Shown here in pieces: positions 1 through 5,291 of a stretch of DNA of 5,291 bases. Both the position numbers and the translations under genes were made by a program. Source of the stretch: Sulfurimonadaceae bacterium. Its GTDB lineage: Bacteria; Campylobacterota; Campylobacteria; Campylobacterales; Sulfurimonadaceae. The stretch spans positions 1 through 5,291 of the forward strand of contig JAUWRZ010000174.1 of the NCBI GenBank assembly GCA_030610325.1, in the 5' to 3' direction. Under the pieces are notes generated by a model that made no database searches, was not told where the DNA came from, and was given only the letters and a program-made list of their open reading frames with translations. Positions within the stretch are counted from its first letter, which is position 1. The number at the start of each line of letters is the position of its first letter.

Positions 1-101
1 ATGCCTGACTCATCTCGATCCAGATCTGACAAAAGTATCTCCTCATCAATCTTTATGTTCAGCTTTGCTAAAATAAAGGACTTAAAGTACGCTACCTTCA
101 A
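1..101 (-). CDS. Possible 5' end of an unidentified gene (partial, runs off left edge)
   Basis: On the minus strand an open frame enters from the left edge and can be followed back to a TTG at 101-99, giving 33 codons that read MKVAYFKSFILAKLNIKIDE and continue to EESG-like acidic residues at the edge. An in-frame TGA lies a short way upstream, and no ATG or GTG occurs between that stop and the edge, so TTG is the only plausible start. An AAAGGAAG stretch just upstream resembles a ribosome site but sits only about 3 nt from the TTG, closer than usual. The amino-acid mix (alternating hydrophobic and charged residues) looks protein-like, unlike the serine-rich plus-strand reading of the same bases. 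No family is recognised. If real, the gene is divergent from metH. A later start beyond the window, or no gene at all, remains possible. Confidence 0.35.
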   Translation of the reverse strand, partial: MKVAYFKSFILAKLNIKIDEEILLSDLDRDESG

Positions 102-306
102 ACTTCCTTTAAAGACTTTGGATATCGTTCAGGAACAGAGAACGATATTTAATGTTCTACCAAGAAACATTAGCCATAGTTTTTAAAAGTTCTATTAATG
201 AAATCATAGCTGGTTTTAGAATGAAAAGCGACTTTTTATCTCGGAAATATATCAAAGCCTTGATCTTTCCTGTAAGATACACAAATTTTCACATAAAGAT
301 AGCCCT
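102..306. promoter_or_regulatory. AT-rich region upstream of metH, probably divergent control region
   Basis: No convincing gene lies here; the short plus-strand frames crossing it have no ribosome site and no family character. The base composition is clearly more AT-rich than metH, as expected of a promoter region. Two weak -10-like hexamers face metH: TAGAAT at 217-222 and TAAGAT at 273-278. Neither has a good -35 partner, which is not decisive because Campylobacterota promoters often lack a conserved -35. The A-rich AAAGA just before the metH start (295-299) is the only ribosome-site candidate and is weak. No cobalamin or SAM riboswitch pattern was recognised by eye, although such elements are hard to exclude without a covariance search. 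Confidence 0.4.
122..148. promoter_or_regulatory. 9-bp perfect inverted repeat upstream of metH
   Basis: ATATCGTTC at 122-130 is the exact reverse complement of GAACGATAT at 140-148, separated by AGGAACAGA. The dyad could be an operator for a dimeric regulator of metH or of the divergent gene, or a hairpin in the 5' leader of the minus-strand transcript. It is not followed by a T-run in either direction, so it does not look like a terminator. The repeat is seen directly; any function is inference. Confidence 0.4.
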
Positions 307-3300
307 ATGTCCATTAAAGAACAGCTCCTCAAGACTATTAAGACCCGACCACTTATTATCGATGGGGCTATGGGTACTCAACTCCAGGAGCGCGATGACA
401 AGATCTCCGAAGCAGCATGGGAAGGCAACGAAGGGTGTAACGAACTGCTCAACGTCACTGCACCTGAAGTCCTTGAAGACATCTCTCATGCCTACCTCAC
501 ATCCGGAGCCGACCTCATCACCACCAATACCTTTGGTGCCTTTCCCTGGGTCCTCGATGAGTATCAGATAGGTGATCGTTCATACGAATTGGCCAAAGCC
601 GGTGCTGCAGTCGTACGCAAGATGTGTGATCAGTTCACTACCCCTGAACAACCCCGTTATGTCCTGGGTTCCATCGGGCCCGGGACCAAGCTCCCCTCTC
701 TGGGACATATCCATTATGATGAGATGCTTGAGGGCTACATCATCTGTGCCCAAGGGCTCATAGATGGTGGTTGTGATGTCTTTTTGATCGAGACGGCACA
801 GGACCCACTACAGATAAAAGCTGCGTTACATGCCTGTGAAGCAGCTAACAAAGCTCGTGGTACCGATCTTCCAGTCATGGTCTCCGTCACCATCGAACTC
901 GCTGGGACGATGCTGATCGGTACGGATGCTCAGACAATCGCTACGATCTTGGAGCCTTTTGATATCCTCTCACTTGGTTTCAACTGTGGGACAGGTCCGG
1001 AGCAGGTACTTAAACATGTAAAGACCCTCTCGGAAGTGTGGGGAAGACCTATCTCCGTCCACTCCAATGCCGGTCTACCACAAAACCGTGGTGGTCACAG
1101 TTACTATCCGATGGGACCCGAAGAGTTCGCCGACCGTCAGGAGGCCTTTTTACAGTTTGATGGCGTTTCCTTTCTAGGAGGTTGTTGTGGTACGACACCG
1201 CAACATATCCGTGCACTTACCGATCGTGTCACTGCGACTGTCCCAAACGTCGCATCAGGTTCACAGCCGACCGCCCTTGCCTCTCTGTTTAACTCAACAC
1301 CTCTAGTGCAAGACCCGGCTCCTCTGCTCATCGGTGAGCGCTCCAATGCAACGGGCTCAAAAGCTTTCAGAGAACTCCTTTTAGCTGAGGACTATGAAGG
1401 TACCCTTAGTGTCGCACAACAGCAGGTCCGTGCCGGTGCCCATGCTATCGATCTCTCTGTCGGTTTTGCAGGACGTGATGAGACTAAAGATATGAACGCG
1501 GTCGCTGCTCTTTATGCCCAGAAGATAGCACTGCCTCTTATGGTCGACTCCACTCAGGTCACGGGAGTCGAAACGGCACTCAAACTGATCGGTGGTAAAC
1601 CCATCATCAACTCCGTAAACCTCGAAGATGGCATAGAGAAGTTTGATGCCGTCTGTCAGCTTGCCAAGAAGTATGGAGCCTCCCTTGTCTGTCTCACCAT
1701 CGATGAAGTCGGCATGGCAAAGAGTGCGGAACGTAAACTCGAGGTAGCCGAACGCATCTATCAGCTAGCCACGCAGAAACATGGGTTAGACCCAGAAGAC
1801 CTGGTCTTTGACCTGCTTACCTTTACGGTAGGTTCGGGCGATGAGGAGTATCGTGACGCAGCTGTTCAGACCATCGATGCCATTCGTGAACTGACACGCC
1901 GCCATCCAGATGTGGGAACGACCCTGGGACTATCAAATATCTCTTTTGGACTAAGCAAAGATGCCCGGCCCTACCTCAATACCATCTTCTTAAACCACTG
2001 TCTTGACGCGGGACTGAGTACCGTCATCATCAATGTCAAACATATCATCCCTTCCAATAAGATCTCGCAGGAAGAAGAAGATATCTGTAATGATCTTCTC
2101 TTTGATAAAAAGCCAGAGGGTCAAGCTCTTTTTGATTTCATCGACTACTTTGACAAGAATGCCAAAGCTAACAGCGAAGAAGTAGACGAAGCCTATCTTG
2201 CTATGAGCGATGAGGAGAAGATAGCCAGACTACTGATGGATGGGGACAAGGAGCGTCTGATCCCACTGGTCGAAGAGGTACGCCACCGTATCAGACCGGA
2301 GAAGATCGTCAATGAGATACTCATCGATGCGATGAAGGTCGTTGGCGAGCTGTTTGGTGCCGGTGAGATGCAACTTCCTTTTGTCCTCCAGAGTGCTGAG
2401 ACGATGAAAAAGACCGTCGACCACCTTAACCCCCACCTGCCAAAGATCGACAAAGCAGTCGATACCACCTTGGTATTGGGAACCGTAAAAGGTGATGTAC
2501 ATGATGTCGGAAAGAACCTTGTAGACATCATCCTCTCCAACAACGGCTACAAGGTAGTCAACCTCGGTATCAAAGTCTCTCTCGAGCAGTTCATCGAGAG
2601 CCTTAAAGAGTCAAGCGCACAGGCGATCGGTATGAGCGGGCTTTTGGTAAAATCGACACAGGTGATGAAAGAGAACCTTGAAGCAATGAAAGAGGCTGGT
2701 ATCACCACACCTATCTTACTTGGTGGTGCTGCACTGACACGTACCTTCATCAATGATTTCTGCCGACCATTCTATGATGGGCCTATCTTCTACTGTAAAG
2801 ATGCCTTTGACGGTGTCACTGCCATGAGCCGCATCGAAGCTGGCAACCTTGATACGGATCTGCATGGCGATGCAGATAAAAAGCGTGTAAAAAAGGTCAA
2901 GAAGGAGGTAGTCATCCCACCATTTGATGAACTTCAGATGCCAAAGCGTGACACTCGCATCCCGACCCCTCCATTTTGGGGCCGCCGGGTCATGACACTT
3001 AACGCGTCTCAGATCGAGATGGCATTTGAGTGGATCAACCATCGCCTACTCTTTAGACAGCGCTGGGGATATAACGGCAAAGGGATGACAAAAGAGGAGT
3101 CACAAAAGCAGGTCGATGATGTGTTGTGGCCGGCATATGACCGTCTCAAGGCTCAGTTTCTTGATGAGAAGCTCTTTGAACCGACCATCATCTACGGCTA
3201 CTGGCCGGTACGTTCAGATGACACCACCCTGCTAGTCTTTGATGAGAGTGAAGGTTGGAACAATCCAGACGAGGTAAACACAGAACCGTTAGAACATGTC

Positions 3301-3315
3301 ATAGGCCGCGCCTAG
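307..3315 (+). CDS. metH: Cobalamin-dependent methionine synthase, ended early by in-frame TAG
   Basis: This enzyme transfers the methyl group of 5-methyltetrahydrofolate through cob(I)alamin to homocysteine, giving methionine and tetrahydrofolate in the cytoplasm. Domains in order: homocysteine-binding barrel (about 1-310) with the zinc cysteines Cys227 (FNCG) and Cys293/Cys294 (GGCCGTTP); pterin-binding barrel (about 338-600, LIGERSNATGSKAF); B12 cap (about 630-715); B12-binding Rossmann domain (about 718-850) with DVHDVG at 730-735, where His732 is the cobalt ligand, plus SGLL at 777 and GGAAL at 806; then the beginning of the AdoMet activation domain (from about 890). The ATG at 307 fits the family N-terminus (IIDGAMGTQLQ); its ribosome site is weak. 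The frame stops at TAG 3313-3315 after 1002 residues, whereas full-length family members are around 1150-1230, and the same frame continues with family sequence to 3798. The product as written could catalyse turnover but should lack the AdoMet-dependent reductive reactivation that rescues oxidised cob(II)alamin. Confidence 0.95.
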   Translation: MSIKEQLLKTIKTRPLIIDGAMGTQLQERDDKISEAAWEGNEGCNELLNVTAPEVLEDISHAYLTSGADLITTNTFGAFPWVLDEYQIGDRSYELAKAGAAVVRKMCDQFTTPEQPRYVLGSIGPGTKLPSLGHIHYDEMLEGYIICAQGLIDGGCDVFLIETAQDPLQIKAALHACEAANKARGTDLPVMVSVTIELAGTMLIGTDAQTIATILEPFDILSLGFNCGTGPEQVLKHVKTLSEVWGRPISVHSNAGLPQNRGGHSYYPMGPEEFADRQEAFLQFDGVSFLGGCCGTTPQHIRALTDRVTATVPNVASGSQPTALASLFNSTPLVQDPAPLLIGERSNATGSKAFRELLLAEDYEGTLSVAQQQVRAGAHAIDLSVGFAGRDETKDMNAVAALYAQKIALPLMVDSTQVTGVETALKLIGGKPIINSVNLEDGIEKFDAVCQLAKKYGASLVCLTIDEVGMAKSAERKLEVAERIYQLATQKHGLDPEDLVFDLLTFTVGSGDEEYRDAAVQTIDAIRELTRRHPDVGTTLGLSNISFGLSKDARPYLNTIFLNHCLDAGLSTVIINVKHIIPSNKISQEEEDICNDLLFDKKPEGQALFDFIDYFDKNAKANSEEVDEAYLAMSDEEKIARLLMDGDKERLIPLVEEVRHRIRPEKIVNEILIDAMKVVGELFGAGEMQLPFVLQSAETMKKTVDHLNPHLPKIDKAVDTTLVLGTVKGDVHDVGKNLVDIILSNNGYKVVNLGIKVSLEQFIESLKESSAQAIGMSGLLVKSTQVMKENLEAMKEAGITTPILLGGAALTRTFINDFCRPFYDGPIFYCKDAFDGVTAMSRIEAGNLDTDLHGDADKKRVKKVKKEVVIPPFDELQMPKRDTRIPTPPFWGRRVMTLNASQIEMAFEWINHRLLFRQRWGYNGKGMTKEESQKQVDDVLWPAYDRLKAQFLDEKLFEPTIIYGYWPVRSDDTTLLVFDESEGWNNPDEVNTEPLEHVIGRA
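3313..3315 (+). other. metH: In-frame amber codon inside metH
   Basis: Codons run ATA GGC CGC GCC TAG CAG CAA TTC, that is IGRA-stop-QQF, and family sequence continues at once (FTFPRQGKQPHRALSDFF). No bases are gained or lost, so this is a pure nonsense codon at position 1003 and not a frameshift. One base change would restore CAG, AAG, GAG, TGG or another sense codon. TAG is also the terminal stop of metH at 3796-3798, of hepT and of dapF, so it is evidently used as an ordinary stop codon here. A sequencing or assembly error, a recent true mutation, or readthrough cannot be told apart from this window. Confidence 0.9.
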
Positions 3316-3798
3316 CAGCAATTCACCTTCCCTCGACAGGGTAAACAACCCCATCGTGCACTCTCTGATTTCTTCCATAATGATCGTCACGATGTGCTGG
3401 GACTTACCTGTGTAAGTGCCGGTGCAAGACTAAGTGAATATGAACGCACCCTCTATGACGCCGGTGATTTCACAGAGTACTACATGGTCCATGGACTCGG
3501 TGTAGAACTCGCTGAAGCACTTGCAGAGATCGCCCATAAGCAGATTCGCCTTGACCTCAACATCACGGAAGACGAAGGTTCCAAACTCTCGGATGTCCAG
3601 ATGAGTAAATATCAAGGTGCACGCTACTCATTCGGCTACGCCGCCTGCCCCGATCTCGAACTCAACCGCCCTCTTTTTGATCTGTTAAAGCCGGAGGAGT
3701 TTGGGATAGTATTGAGTGAGACTTTCCAGATACATCCTGAACAGTCTACGTCGGCCTTAGTGGTCTATCATACGGAAGCTACTTATTATAACGTGTAG
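3316..3798 (+). pseudogene. metH: C-terminal part of MetH (AdoMet activation domain) beyond the amber stop
   Basis: These 160 codons are in the same frame as metH and complete its AdoMet-binding activation domain, which binds S-adenosylmethionine for reductive remethylation of inactive cobalamin. Recognisable parts, numbered as in the read-through protein, are the helix ELAEALAEIAHKQIR (about 1067-1081), the AdoMet-binding signature RYSFGYAACP (1106-1115, the RxxxGYxACP pattern) and the family-like end TSALVVYHTEATYYNV (1148-1163), closing with TAG at 3796-3798. The sequence is intact, with no further stops or frameshifts, so the interruption is recent or artefactual. As an independent gene the earliest start would be GTG at 3394, but no ribosome site precedes it and it lies well inside the domain, so separate translation into a working domain is unlikely. 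A split MetH with a stand-alone reactivation protein is known in Thermotoga, but there the break falls between domains. Confidence 0.8.
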
Positions 3799-3811
3799 TG
3801 ACATAGTTCCT

Positions 3812-3903
3812 GGCGGCAGGGGGTCAAAGCTTTACTTTATCGCTTCGCTCCGAAAGATAAAGCATCCTGACCCCGTTGAAAGCCATTGTCCTGCTGGCGT
3901 TTT
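3812..3903 (+). repeat. Long imperfect hairpin after metH, possibly its terminator
   Basis: Nested inverted repeats fold the stretch into one interrupted stem. The outer GGCGGCAGG (3812-3820) pairs with CCTGCTGGC (3890-3898) apart from one mismatch and one wobble. GGGGTCA (3820-3826) matches TGACCCC (3868-3874). CTTTATC (3835-3841) matches GATAAAG (3856-3862). TTCG (3844-3847) matches CGAA (3851-3854) around a CTC loop. The G at 3820 is shared by the first two stems, so they cannot both be full length. The outer arm is followed by GTTTTAAAA, so the structure could end the metH transcript, although four T residues and large internal bulges make a poor classical terminator. It may equally be a small repeated element. 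Confidence 0.5.
3828..3891 (+). repeat. Direct repeat, copy A
   Basis: This 64-base copy starts AGCTTTACTTTATCGCT and ends TTGAAAGCCATTGTCC. It recurs as a diverged 59-base copy at 4082-4140. About 28 of the first 35 positions agree and 15 of the last 16, with a 5-base length difference in the middle. Copy A keeps its internal hairpin (CTTTATC/GATAAAG), so it is probably the less decayed of the two. No coding frame runs through it. Confidence 0.6.
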
Positions 3904-3919
3904 AAAATGGAAGAGCACT

Positions 3920-4049
3920 CTCGTTCCTCAAATCTTACTTGGGAATGTTATGACAGATCATCCAATAGATCAATACAACATGGCTGCGTAAAACTGTTAA
4001 AGACAGATAGTGTGATGTATACACTGCCCAAGTAAGACTTGGGAGCGAG
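3920..4049. repeat. REPIN-like element: two inverted REP-type sequences
   Basis: The left arm (3920-3943) begins CTCGTTCC and ends TCTTACTTGGG; the right arm (4027-4049) begins CCCAAGTAAGA and ends GGGAGCGAG. They are inverted copies of each other, with an 11-bp perfect core (3933-3943 against 4027-4037) and about 19 matches over 23-24 bases. Each arm is itself a hairpin: the right arm has CCCAAGT-AAG-ACTTGGG with a perfect 7-bp stem, and the left arm has TTCC(T)CAA pairing with TTGGGAA around ATCTTAC with one bulged T. Two palindromic units facing each other across about 83 bp is the architecture of REP doublets (REPINs), which are mobilised by RAYT transposases of the TnpA-REP family. From memory, CTCGTTCCCAAG...CTTGGGAATG-type repeats are scattered through many proteobacterial genomes. 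No transposase gene is in the window. Confidence 0.6.
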
Positions 4050-4081
4050 GAGAAGACAACCCCAAAGTGTAAACAGCACAG

Positions 4082-4140
4082 AGCTTCACTTTATCGCTAC
4101 ACTCCACAAGATGAACTAGCCTCATTGAAAGCCATTATCC
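4082..4140 (+). repeat. Direct repeat, copy A' (decayed)
   Basis: This is the second copy of the repeat at 3828-3891, in the same orientation, opening AGCTTCACTTTATCGCT and closing TTGAAAGCCATTATCC. The internal hairpin seen in copy A is broken here (GATGAA replaces GATAAA), so this copy looks older or less constrained. The two copies flank the REP-like doublet. The remaining bases of the 3799-4244 spacer show no gene, tRNA or further clear structure. Confidence 0.6.
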
Positions 4141-4208
4141 AACTTGAGCAGAATCCTACAAGAGATAAAAATGTTTCATAGATACAATATTATAGCTTCC
4201 AACGATTA

Positions 4209-4217
4209 TGATATAAT
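4209..4217 (+). promoter_or_regulatory. Extended -10 promoter of mntA-hepT
   Basis: TGATATAAT matches the extended -10 consensus TGnTATAAT exactly. It lies 27 nt before the mntA start codon, so transcription would begin at about 4223-4225 with a leader of about 20 nt. The bases 17-18 upstream are AT-rich (ATTATA, 4189-4194) without a true -35 hexamer, as expected for an extended -10 promoter. No obvious operator dyad overlaps it. Confidence 0.65.
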
Positions 4218-4229
4218 CCAAACACACGC

Positions 4230-4237
4230 AAAAAAGG
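4230..4237 (+). promoter_or_regulatory. Ribosome binding site that fixes the mntA start
   Basis: AAAAAAGG ends 7 nt before the ATG at 4245. That spacing favors ATG 4245 over the in-frame TTG at 4242 and over the later ATG at 4257. Confidence 0.65.
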
Positions 4238-4244
4238 TTACTTG

Positions 4245-4547
4245 ATGACCAGGAACATGATCTTAGACTATCTAAAAAGTAAAAAAGATGAGTTACACAA
4301 AAAGTATGGAATCATCTCTTTAGGTCTATATGGTAGTTATGCCAGGGATGAAGCTACCAACAAAAGTGATATCGATATATTTTATGAACGAGACAATGAT
4401 CTTGAGTTGGAAAGTGGGCTTGAGTTTTTAAATATCAGCAAACAACTTGCACAAGACCTGCAGGTAGCGAAAGTCGATTTTGTATCATTGACCTATATGA
4501 ATCCTATAGTGAAGTACTATGCTAAAAAAGACTTTATCTATGTATGA
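4245..4547 (+). CDS. mntA: MNT-domain antitoxin (minimal nucleotidyltransferase)
   Basis: This 100-residue protein is a minimal nucleotidyltransferase, the antitoxin of HEPN-MNT toxin-antitoxin pairs. In characterised relatives MntA uses ATP to add AMP units to the tyrosine of the HepT RX4HXY motif and so silences the ribonuclease. The family signature GSX10DXD is complete: Gly30-Ser31, then Asp42-Ile-Asp44 (GSYARDEATNKSDID), with Asp78 in AKVDFV as the likely third metal-binding acid. Asp35 stands where most relatives have glycine in GSxARG, a mild variation. Length is normal for the family. ATG 4245 is preferred because of the well-spaced AAAAAAGG; a TTG at 4242 would add only one residue. 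It is followed by hepT with 8 bp overlap, which indicates translational coupling. Base composition is AT-rich compared with metH and dapF. Substrate and activity are inferred from the family. Confidence 0.9.
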   Translation: MTRNMILDYLKSKKDELHKKYGIISLGLYGSYARDEATNKSDIDIFYERDNDLELESGLEFLNISKQLAQDLQVAKVDFVSLTYMNPIVKYYAKKDFIYV

Positions 4548-4968
4548 TACAAAGAACCTGATCCATATACTCACCATGCTTGAATGTATAGAAAAATGTT
4601 GGATCTATACTCAGGATTTTAAAGATCCCAATGACTTTATCTGGGCAAATGATCAAAAAGAGTTAAATGCCACTATCTCTCTTTTTATAGCTATTGGCGA
4701 AGAGTCTAAAAAGGTCGACACCTCTTTAAAAGATGCAGTGACCTTTGATCTATCATGGAAAGACATAGCTGGATTAAGAGACAAGATATCACATGACTAT
4801 AGAGGTGTAGATGCTGATATATTATGGGCTGTCATTCATAAAGACCTAAAAAGATTAAAGAGTACATTGACAGAGATGGTCCAAAAGATCGATCCACCGG
4901 CAGAGCTCCTAAAAGAGTTTCTGTCGACGCCACACTATAGACATCTTCAGTACTACTCTAAAATGTAG
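4540..4968 (+). CDS. hepT: HEPN-domain toxin, HepT-like ribonuclease (DUF86)
   Basis: This 142-residue, largely helical protein carries the HepT/DUF86 signature RX4HXY as RDKISHDY: Arg80, His85 and Tyr87, followed by RGVD. In the family, Arg and His form the RNase active site of a dimer and the Tyr is the residue AMPylated by MntA; characterised members cut tRNA or mRNA and stop growth when freed from MntA. The start at ATG 4540 gives an N-terminus typical of the family (MYDTKNLIHIL), lies 9 nt after AAAAAAG and overlaps the end of mntA by 8 bp. An in-frame ATG at 4519 would add seven residues but has a poorer ribosome site. The active-site residues are all present, so the toxin looks intact. 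The tail after about residue 118 (PPAELLKEF to YYSKM) is not part of the core motif region. The gene ends directly against the dapF stop. Confidence 0.9.
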   Translation: MYDTKNLIHILTMLECIEKCWIYTQDFKDPNDFIWANDQKELNATISLFIAIGEESKKVDTSLKDAVTFDLSWKDIAGLRDKISHDYRGVDADILWAVIHKDLKRLKSTLTEMVQKIDPPAELLKEFLSTPHYRHLQYYSKM

Positions 4969-5291
4969 CTACTGAACCGTCCAGGAAGCCTCAAAAGTCT
5001 GCTTCACTTCTCCTCTAAACGTGATCGTCCCATCGACAAGCCCAAGATAGAGTGTCTCTCCGCTTTTCGGATAGACCTCTACATGACCACCGATCATCTT
5101 CTCCTGGTTCGCACGATAGAAACATGCAGCCATACCTGTTCCACAAGCCAGTGTCTCGTTCTCAACACCACGCTCATAGGTCCGGACCCGCAGTGAACCA
5201 TCGTCGTTTACCTGAGCGATGTTCACATTGGCATTGTACTGATGACGAAGTACCCGAGCCTCTTCGATATTAAACTGCTCAATGTCCGCAT
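4969..5291 (-). CDS. dapF: Diaminopimelate epimerase, C-terminal part (partial at right edge)
   Basis: DapF interconverts LL- and meso-diaminopimelate in the cytoplasm, feeding lysine and peptidoglycan synthesis, with two cysteines acting as acid and base. The last 106 codons are present on the minus strand, ending at TAG 4971-4969; the N-terminal part with the first catalytic cysteine lies beyond 5291. The diagnostic block is YERGVENETLACGTGMAACF, containing the second catalytic Cys in ACGTG and the conserved Glu of ENET that binds substrate. Upstream residues (QYNANVNIAQV) continue in frame to the window edge, so the GTG at 5226 is an internal valine codon and not a start. GC content matches metH and is higher than in the neighbouring toxin-antitoxin genes. 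No mutation is seen in the visible part. Confidence 0.93.
   Translation of the reverse strand, partial: ADIEQFNIEEARVLRHQYNANVNIAQVNDDGSLRVRTYERGVENETLACGTGMAACFYRANQEKMIGGHVEVYPKSGETLYLGLVDGTITFRGEVKQTFEASWTVQ

Noticed and set aside
1..33. Calcium-binding loop (SDLDRDESG) in the left-edge minus-strand frame
   Set aside because: The acidic spacing only loosely resembles an EF-hand or dockerin loop and the rest of the protein is outside the window.
1..186. Plus-strand open frame of 61 codons from the first base
   Set aside because: Serine-rich, no ribosome site visible and no family likeness; the minus-strand reading of the same bases looks more protein-like.
152..571. Plus-strand open frame of 139 codons overlapping the metH start
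   Set aside because: Out of frame with the strongly supported N-terminus of MetH and low-complexity in the overlapping part; a shadow frame.
2193..3042. Several minus-strand open frames of 68-116 codons inside metH
   Set aside because: They lie opposite well-conserved MetH sequence, have no recognisable motifs or ribosome sites, and are best explained as shadows of metH codon use.
3313..3315. TAG as a pyrrolysine codon or as a genome-wide reassigned codon
   Set aside because: Pyrrolysine is known in methylamine methyltransferases, not MetH, and the position is not catalytic. TAG also ends metH, hepT and dapF in this window, so general reassignment is not supported.
3313..3321. Viral-type programmed readthrough context (UAG CAR YYA)
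   Set aside because: The next codon CAG fits CAR, but the following CAA does not fit YYA, and this signal is known from eukaryotic plant virus translation.
3799..4244. CRISPR array in the repeat-rich spacer
   Set aside because: Only two diverged direct copies and one inverted pair, with irregular spacing and no series of short identical repeats.
5052..5273. Plus-strand open frame of 73 codons opposite dapF
   Set aside because: Antisense to the conserved DapF active-site block and rich in Ser, His, Arg and Pro as expected for a shadow frame.

Overview
The window is a stretch of bacterial chromosome. Protein style (the MetH and DapF sequences, AAAAGG-type ribosome sites) most resembles Campylobacterota of the Sulfurovum/Sulfurimonas kind. 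That placement is a judgement from memory of the families, not a search result.

Layout from left to right. (1) Positions 1-101 on the minus strand hold what looks like the first 33 codons of an unidentified gene running off the left edge. (2) 102-306 is an AT-rich, probably divergent control region with a 9-bp inverted repeat at 122-148. (3) 307-3798 carries metH, the cobalamin-dependent methionine synthase. It reads as one continuous 1163-residue enzyme except for a single in-frame TAG at 3313-3315, which falls inside the AdoMet-binding reactivation domain. The stop leaves a 1002-residue product with the homocysteine, folate and B12 modules but cuts off the last 160 residues. (4) 3799-4244 is about 445 bp without genes. 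It holds a long imperfect hairpin, a decayed second copy of part of that hairpin region, and between them a pair of inverted REP-like sequences (3920-4049). (5) 4245-4968 is a two-gene toxin-antitoxin operon of the HEPN-MNT type, mntA then hepT, with 8 bp of overlap and its own extended -10 promoter. (6) 4969-5291 on the minus strand is the C-terminal third of dapF (diaminopimelate epimerase), running off the right edge. Its stop codon directly abuts that of hepT.

The metH and dapF genes are core metabolism: methionine/SAM recycling with folate, and the lysine/peptidoglycan pathway. They have similar base composition, about 52% GC in sampled 60-base lines. The mntA-hepT pair is clearly AT-richer (about 35% in a sampled line) and sits beside repeats, so it looks like an acquired defence or stability cassette placed between two housekeeping genes. 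No wholly new system is evident. The points most worth following up are the nonsense codon in metH and the repeat-rich spacer next to the toxin-antitoxin pair.
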